Shown piece after piece: positions 59,444 through 64,000 of a stretch of DNA of 64,000 bases; positions within the stretch are counted from its first letter, which is position 1; every line of letters begins with the position of its first letter. Both the position numbers and the translations under genes were made by a program. The notes under the pieces were generated by a model, which did not search any database, was not told the DNA's origin, and was given only the letters and a program-made list of their open reading frames with translations. Source of the stretch: Allokutzneria multivorans (GTDB taxonomy: Bacteria > Actinomycetota > Actinomycetes > Mycobacteriales > Pseudonocardiaceae); NCBI RefSeq assembly GCF_039537405.1, contig NZ_BAABAL010000004.1, forward strand, positions 1 through 64,000, read 5' to 3'.

Positions 59444-61335
59444 TCAACCCGCTCAGCCTGCTCGGCAACACCGCCGACGGCGTCAGCGTCCGGGCCCGCG
59501 TGGAGATCGGGCAGATGCTGCCGCTGGGCCTCAGCTCGGAGGTGGAGGAGCGCATCCGCCGCGTCGTCGTGGACAACGACCGCAACCTGCCGGGGATGTT
59601 CGAGATCACCTTCGACGACTCCGAGGGCTGGCTGGTCGACCGCAACGGCTTCGGCATCGGCAGCTCCGTGTCGATCTACGACGGCCGCACCGACAACGAA
59701 CTGATCAGCGGCGAGATCACCTCCATCGAGGCGAAGTGCTCCGCCAACGCGACCCTGACCGTGCTGCGCGGCTACGAGAAGGCGCACCGCATGCAGCGGG
59801 CCAAGCGCTCCAGGACCTTCGTGTACACGATGGACTCAGTGGTGGCGCTGCAGATCGCGGCCGAGTACGGCCTCAAGATCGGTTTCGTCGAGCCGTCGCG
59901 GCGCGTGCACGCGCACCTCGCCCAGGTCGGGCAGACCGACTGGGACTTCTTGCAGTGGCGCGCCAGCGAGATCGGCTTCGAGACCGGGGTCTCCGGCGGC
60001 TCGTTCTACTTCCGCAGGCCGGTGCGCCCCGGCGGCGTCCTGATCGGCGTCGCCAGGACGCTCTTCGGCAGGCAGACCGCGGTGGAGTTCAAGAAGGACC
60101 TGCTGACCTTCTCGCCCAGGATGACCGGCGCGGCGCTGACCCCCGAGGTCGAGGTGCGCGTGTGGGACCCGTGGGCCTGCGACGTCCGCGTCGGCAAGGC
60201 CTCGCTGCGCGCCACCACCGCGAAGATCGCCGACGACTCGCCGGAGGGCCTCGCCAAGATCTTCGCCAGGTCGTCGCTGTTCTCGCTGGCGATCCCCAAG
60301 GCGGTGAAGGTGCCCAAGCTGCCGGTGATCGGCACGCACCGCGCGGCTCCGCCGCCGAGCCCCGTCGCGCACGTCGTCACCGACCAGCCGGTCGCGGGCG
60401 GGCTGGGCGGTGCGGCGGCCGCCGAGGACCTCGCGGAGAGCATCGCCGACCGCCTCGTCTCCTGCTACGCCGAGGCGGAGGGCAGGGCGCTGGGAAACCC
60501 GCTGATCAACGCGGGCGGCCTGGTCAAGGTCTCCGGTGTGCCACGGCAGTTCCAGGGAACGTGGTCGGTCACCGGCGCCAGGCACATCTTCGACGACTCC
60601 GAGGGCGGCTACGTCACGCACTTCACCGTCTCCGGCAGGCAGGACCGCTCGCTGCACGGGCTCACCACGAGCACCCTTCCGCGCGCCCCGCGCATCGACG
60701 GCGTCGTGTGCGGAGTGATCAGCAACGTCAACGATCTGTTCCGCCGCAACAGGGTCAAGGTGACGCTGCCGTGGCTCGCGCCGGACTTCGAGACCGACTG
60801 GGCGCGCGTGGTGCACCCGGGTGCGGGGGTGAAGAGCGGCACCGTGTTCATGCCCGAGGTCAACGACGAGGTCCTGGTGGCCTTCGAGCACGGCGACGTC
60901 CGACGGCCCTACGTGCTGGGCGGGCTGACCAACAGCATGACCGAGTTCGACCTCGGCGGGCCTGCCGTCCGCACCCTCGGGGTGACCGGGTCCGTTGTGC
61001 GGCGCGGGATCGCCAGCCCCACGGGAAACCAGCTCGTCTTCGAGGACGACCTGCTCACCCTCTCCTCGAAGGTGAGCCTGGGCAGCGGGGACGTCGGGCT
61101 GTCCATGGACCGCGTCCTGGGCAACGTGACCGTCAGCGCCAAGCCCGAGGTCGGGGCGGGCGGCACCGTCGTCATCGACTGCGGCAACGCGGGCGCCGTG
61201 CAGATCAAGGCCGGTACCGGTGGCGCCGTGACGGTGGACGGCGGCGAGTTCCTCACCCTGTCCGCGCGCGCCGCCGTCCGCATCGCCAGCGACGGGATCG
61301 TGGAGATCAAGGGCACCGCGATCAAGCTCAACTGA
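59440..61335 (+). CDS. eCIS spike protein (VgrG/gp27-gp5-like, Afp8)
   Basis: A 631-residue protein. The first ~370 residues are gp27-like, with ITSIEAKCSANATLTVLRGYEKAHRMQRAKRSRTF and QTDWDFLQWRASEIGFETG. The gp5 OB-fold follows near 420-500 (VISNVNDLFRRNRVKVTLPWLAPDFETDWARVVHPGAG...VNDEVLVAFEHGDVRRPYVLGGL). The C-terminal ~120 residues form a repetitive beta helix (KPEVGAGGTVVIDCGNAGAVQIKAG). It forms the trimeric spike below the tube, to which a PAAR-like tip binds. No lysozyme domain is inserted. The start is GTG, overlapping the upstream stop. Confidence 0.95.
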   Translation: MINPLSLLGNTADGVSVRARVEIGQMLPLGLSSEVEERIRRVVVDNDRNLPGMFEITFDDSEGWLVDRNGFGIGSSVSIYDGRTDNELISGEITSIEAKCSANATLTVLRGYEKAHRMQRAKRSRTFVYTMDSVVALQIAAEYGLKIGFVEPSRRVHAHLAQVGQTDWDFLQWRASEIGFETGVSGGSFYFRRPVRPGGVLIGVARTLFGRQTAVEFKKDLLTFSPRMTGAALTPEVEVRVWDPWACDVRVGKASLRATTAKIADDSPEGLAKIFARSSLFSLAIPKAVKVPKLPVIGTHRAAPPPSPVAHVVTDQPVAGGLGGAAAAEDLAESIADRLVSCYAEAEGRALGNPLINAGGLVKVSGVPRQFQGTWSVTGARHIFDDSEGGYVTHFTVSGRQDRSLHGLTTSTLPRAPRIDGVVCGVISNVNDLFRRNRVKVTLPWLAPDFETDWARVVHPGAGVKSGTVFMPEVNDEVLVAFEHGDVRRPYVLGGLTNSMTEFDLGGPAVRTLGVTGSVVRRGIASPTGNQLVFEDDLLTLSSKVSLGSGDVGLSMDRVLGNVTVSAKPEVGAGGTVVIDCGNAGAVQIKAGTGGAVTVDGGEFLTLSARAAVRIASDGIVEIKGTAIKLN

Positions 61336-61345
61336 GGAGGTGGCG

Positions 61346-61765
61346 ATGGGCGAGCAGCAGCTGGACCGGTTCATCGGAGCGGGCTGGGCCTTCCCGATGG
61401 GCGTCGGCCCGACCGGCGGGATCGCGTTGGTGCGCCGGGAACAGGAGCTGGAGCAGGCGATGCGGCTGATCCTGTCGACCTACCCGGGGGAGCGGCCGAT
61501 GCGACCCGCCTTCGGCAGCAGGTTGCGGGACTTTGTCTTCGAGCCCGTGGACACCCGCACCGCCGCCGAGCTGGCCCAGGAGGTGCGGCAGTCGTTGCTG
61601 CGCTGGGAACCCCGCGTGGACGTGGCCGACGTGACCGTGACCCCCGACCCGGAGGACCCCTCCGTGCTCTACCTGGACATCCAGTACGTGCCCAAGGGCA
61701 CCAACGACCCCCGCAACCTGGTCTTCCCGTTCTACACCATTCCCGATGACGGAACCGACTACTGA
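61346..61765 (+). CDS. eCIS baseplate wedge protein (gp25-like)
   Basis: A 139-residue gp25/W-family protein: GWAFPMGVGPTGGIALVRREQELEQAMRLILSTYPGERPMRPAFGSRLRDFVFEP, followed by ALLWEPRV-like sequence (SLLRWEPRVDVADVTVTPD) and a C-terminal strand. This is the lysozyme-related wedge protein that starts sheath assembly at the baseplate. I prefer ATG 61346, five bases after GAGGAGG, over the GTG at 61340, which lies inside that ribosome site. Confidence 0.94.
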   Translation: MGEQQLDRFIGAGWAFPMGVGPTGGIALVRREQELEQAMRLILSTYPGERPMRPAFGSRLRDFVFEPVDTRTAAELAQEVRQSLLRWEPRVDVADVTVTPDPEDPSVLYLDIQYVPKGTNDPRNLVFPFYTIPDDGTDY

Positions 61766-61802
61766 GATGACCGACTGACATGACCACGTGGGGGGACCTG
61801 CC

Positions 61803-63746
61803 GTGACGCTTCCCGTGCCCGACCTGGACGACCGGCGGTTCCAGGACCTCGTCGACGACGCCAAGCGCCTCGTCATGCGGCGCTGTCCGGAGTGGACGGA
61901 CCACAACGTCTCCGATCCCGGCGTGACGCTGATCGAGACCTTCGCCTACATGACCGAGGTGCTGCTCTACCGGCTCAACCGGTTGCCGGATCGGCTCTAC
62001 GTCAAGTTCCTGGAGCTGATCGGCGTGCGGTTGTACCCGCCTGTCGCCGCGCGCGTCCCGGTCACGTTCTGGCTGTCGGCCCCCGCGACCACACCTCTGA
62101 TCATCGAGTCCGGCACCGCCGTCAGCACCCTCATCGGCGGCAGTGACGAGCCGGTCGTGTTCACCACGACACGTGATCTGGAGATTGTGCCGTGCGAGCT
62201 GAAGTCCTTGCGCACCAAGAGTGCTCACGCGGAGGAGTCCGTAGATCGTCTTGCATCGCTGCGCCTCGGCGAACAGTGCGAGGTCTTCTCCGCGCGCCCG
62301 GAACCGGGTGACCAACTGTTCGTCGTGCTCACCGAGCCCGCGCCGAGCTGCGCCGTCCGGCTCGGGATGGTCTGCGTGACCGAGGGCGTCGGCGTCGACC
62401 CCGCGCGGCCGCCGTTGGTGTGGGAGGCATGGGACGGTTCGGAGTGGGTGGAGTGCACGGTGACCGGTGACGACACCGGCGGGCTCAACCGCTCCGGCAC
62501 GGTCATCGTGCACGTGCCGGACAACCACGACGTCGGCGTCATCGAAGGCGAGCGCGGCGGATGGCTGCGCGCCAGGGTCGTGGAGACCGAGAGCGGGCAA
62601 CCTGCCTACAGCGCTTCGCCCGTGCTGCGCGGCTTGGAGGTCGGCACGGTCGGCGGGACCGTCGAATCGGTGCACGCCAAGACCCTCCACGACGAGGTGT
62701 TGGGGGAAGCTGAAGGTGTTGCGGGGCAACGGTTCCAGGTCGGCAGCACGCCGATCCTCGTTGACGCGGGCGATGTGGTGCTCGACGTTGCCTCCGAGAA
62801 CGGTTGGGTGGCGTGGGACCGCGTCGAGCACTTCGCCGACAGCGGCCCGGAAGACCTGCACTACGTGCTCGATCCCTCCGGCGGCGTGGTGGAGTTCGGG
62901 CCGCTGCTGCGTCAGCGCGACGGCAGCGCTCGGCAGTACGGCGCCGTGCCCTCGCCCGGGGCGACCGTGCGAATGGCTCGTTACGCCACGGGCGGTGGTA
63001 GGCGCGGCAACGTCGTGCGCGGCGCCGTCCAAGCGCTGACCTCCGCCATCCCGTTCGTCGCGGCGGTCGAGAACCTCGTTGCCGCACAAGGGGGAGTGGA
63101 CGGCGAAACCGTTGAGCAGGCGAAGGCGCGGGGTCCGCAGACGCTGCGCAGCCGCGACCGCGCGGTCACCACCGAGGACTACGAGCTCATCGCGACCGCC
63201 GCCGCGCCCGAGCTGAGCCGCGTCCGCTGCATCCCCGACACCGAGCACGAAGGCGGCCTCCGCCTGCTGGTCGTGCCCTCCGTGCCGAACCCGTTGGGGC
63301 GATTGCGGTTCGAGGACCTCGTGCCGCGACAGGACACTGTGGACAAACTCGTCCGGCGGCTCGAAGAGGTCCGCGTCGCAGGCGTCCGCGTGGTTGTGGA
63401 ACCCCCGCTGTACAAGGGCGTCACCGTCGTGGCGCGGCTGCTCGCGATGCCGTACTCCGACGTGGACAAGGTCCGTGACGAGGCGATGACCACCCTGCAC
63501 CAGTTCCTCAACCCGCTCTCCGGCGGCCCCGACGGCACCGGCTGGCCCTTCGGGCGACCCGTCCACCAGGGCGAGGTTTTCGCCGCGCTGCAACGGCTGC
63601 GCGAGGTCGACCTCGTCGCCGAGGTCCGGCTCTTCGGCGCCAACCCCGTCACCGGCGTGCGCGGCAGCGAGACCCAGTGGATCGAGTTGGAGGCCAACAG
63701 CCTCACGTTCTCCTACGAGCACCAGATCAAGGTGGAGCGGCGATGA
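61803..63746 (+). CDS. eCIS baseplate J-like protein
   Basis: A 647-residue baseplate protein (gp6/J family, Afp11-like). It opens LPVPDLDDRRFQDLVDDAKRLVMRRCPEWTDHNVSDPGVTLIETFAYMTEVLLYRLNRLPDR, which is the conserved start of eCIS J proteins. Later segments include GGGRRGNVVRGAVQAL, ARGPQTLRSRDRAVTTEDYE, and a C-terminal NPLSGGPDGTGWPFGRPVHQGEVFAALQRL. GTG 61803 is chosen for its GGGGGAC site. The stop overlaps the next ATG. Confidence 0.94.
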   Translation: MTLPVPDLDDRRFQDLVDDAKRLVMRRCPEWTDHNVSDPGVTLIETFAYMTEVLLYRLNRLPDRLYVKFLELIGVRLYPPVAARVPVTFWLSAPATTPLIIESGTAVSTLIGGSDEPVVFTTTRDLEIVPCELKSLRTKSAHAEESVDRLASLRLGEQCEVFSARPEPGDQLFVVLTEPAPSCAVRLGMVCVTEGVGVDPARPPLVWEAWDGSEWVECTVTGDDTGGLNRSGTVIVHVPDNHDVGVIEGERGGWLRARVVETESGQPAYSASPVLRGLEVGTVGGTVESVHAKTLHDEVLGEAEGVAGQRFQVGSTPILVDAGDVVLDVASENGWVAWDRVEHFADSGPEDLHYVLDPSGGVVEFGPLLRQRDGSARQYGAVPSPGATVRMARYATGGGRRGNVVRGAVQALTSAIPFVAAVENLVAAQGGVDGETVEQAKARGPQTLRSRDRAVTTEDYELIATAAAPELSRVRCIPDTEHEGGLRLLVVPSVPNPLGRLRFEDLVPRQDTVDKLVRRLEEVRVAGVRVVVEPPLYKGVTVVARLLAMPYSDVDKVRDEAMTTLHQFLNPLSGGPDGTGWPFGRPVHQGEVFAALQRLREVDLVAEVRLFGANPVTGVRGSETQWIELEANSLTFSYEHQIKVERR

Positions 63747-64000
63747 CGCGCGGAGTCGTACCGGGGCTTCGAACCCCGCACCCGCTGGGCGGATTGCTCC
63801 CCGCGGTGTACCAGGAGGACGAGTTCGCCATGCGGTTCACCGCGGGGCTGGACGACGTCCTCGCGCCGGTGATGTCCACAATGGACAACTTTGTGTCCTA
63901 TGTGGACCCGTTGCTGACCCCTGACGACTTCCTCGACTGGCTGGCCAGCTGGCTCGGCGTCGTGCCCGACCCCCGGCTTCCCGAGGACCGGCGCAGGCGC
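63743..64000 (+). CDS. eCIS tail protein I-like (Afp12-type), 3'-truncated
   Basis: The first 86 residues are seen: LRTPHPLGGLLPAVYQEDEFAMRFTAGLDDVLAPVMSTMDNFVSYVDPLLTPDDFLDWLASWLGVVPDP. This matches the phage tail protein I/P2 gpI-like domain that follows J in eCIS operons (LPAxYQ...F...FLxxLDPxxTPxDFLxWLAxWxG). The ATG overlaps the J stop. The gene leaves the window at its right edge, so the operon goes on. Confidence 0.9.
   Translation, partial: MTRGVVPGLRTPHPLGGLLPAVYQEDEFAMRFTAGLDDVLAPVMSTMDNFVSYVDPLLTPDDFLDWLASWLGVVPDPRLPEDRRRR

Noticed and set aside
63758..63782. tRNA T-loop-like CTTCGAACCCC
   Set aside because: It is inside the gpI-like coding region, and no acceptor stem, D arm or anticodon arm surrounds it.

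Overview
The window is high-GC DNA of a filamentous actinomycete, most likely a Pseudonocardiales member (Lentzea, Saccharothrix or Actinokineospora type). The reasons are codon use, GTG starts with purine-rich Shine-Dalgarno sites, a large NRPS locus, DUF222/HNH and DUF5937-ArsR proteins, and an actinobacterial contractile injection system. The genus is inferred; no rRNA gene is present.

Region 1 (1-28.6 kb) is the 3' part of a non-ribosomal peptide cluster. Two giant synthetases cover seven modules (the first only as an A-domain tail plus T): A-T | C-A-T | C-A-T-E | C-A-T-E on the first protein, and C-A-T | C-A-T-E | C-A-T-TE on the second. Every C domain after an E domain has the LQEGLLFHA start of the D-accepting type, so order and stereochemistry agree. 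Then come, with overlapping stops and starts, an MbtH-like protein and a TauD/AsnO-like oxygenase, followed by a P450 lacking its meander segment. A PucR/CdaR-type regulator is convergent; an HSL-family esterase and a secreted serine hydrolase follow. Four A domains carry an in-frame 30-bp tandem repeat with palindromic DNA structure.

Region 2 (28.6-34.2 kb) is a valine catabolic operon: mmsA, isobutyryl-CoA dehydrogenase, 3-hydroxyisobutyryl-CoA hydrolase, mmsB and enoyl-CoA hydratase. It is preceded by a canonical cobalamin riboswitch and a palindromic operator, an unusual placement.

Region 3 (34.2-48 kb) is mixed accessory DNA: a VOC protein, a DUF222/HNH protein, a type I-E-like CRISPR array without cas genes, an MFS exporter divergent from an ArsR-type regulator, a methyltransferase, three tandem copies of an unrecognised gene family (two broken), an EF-G paralogue, a sugar-type ABC permease and binding lipoprotein without ATPase, and a PAAR-like spike-tip protein.

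Region 4 (48-64 kb) starts with a LuxR-type regulator, an NmrA-like reductase, a NUDIX hydrolase, and a three-gene operon of small helical protein, SCP1.201/DddA-type deaminase toxin and Imm1-like immunity protein. From 52 kb it holds an extracellular contractile injection system (eCIS): DUF4255, sheath, tube, small assembly proteins, a DUF4157 protein, two more tube-type proteins, a LysM tube-baseplate adaptor, a VgrG-like spike, gp25, baseplate J and the start of a gpI-like protein. It runs off the right edge before any AAA+ ATPase.

Across the window the palindrome GTCCA-N3-TGGAC recurs at least 14 times, far above what base composition predicts, with no exact copy seen between 33.0 and 55.6 kb.
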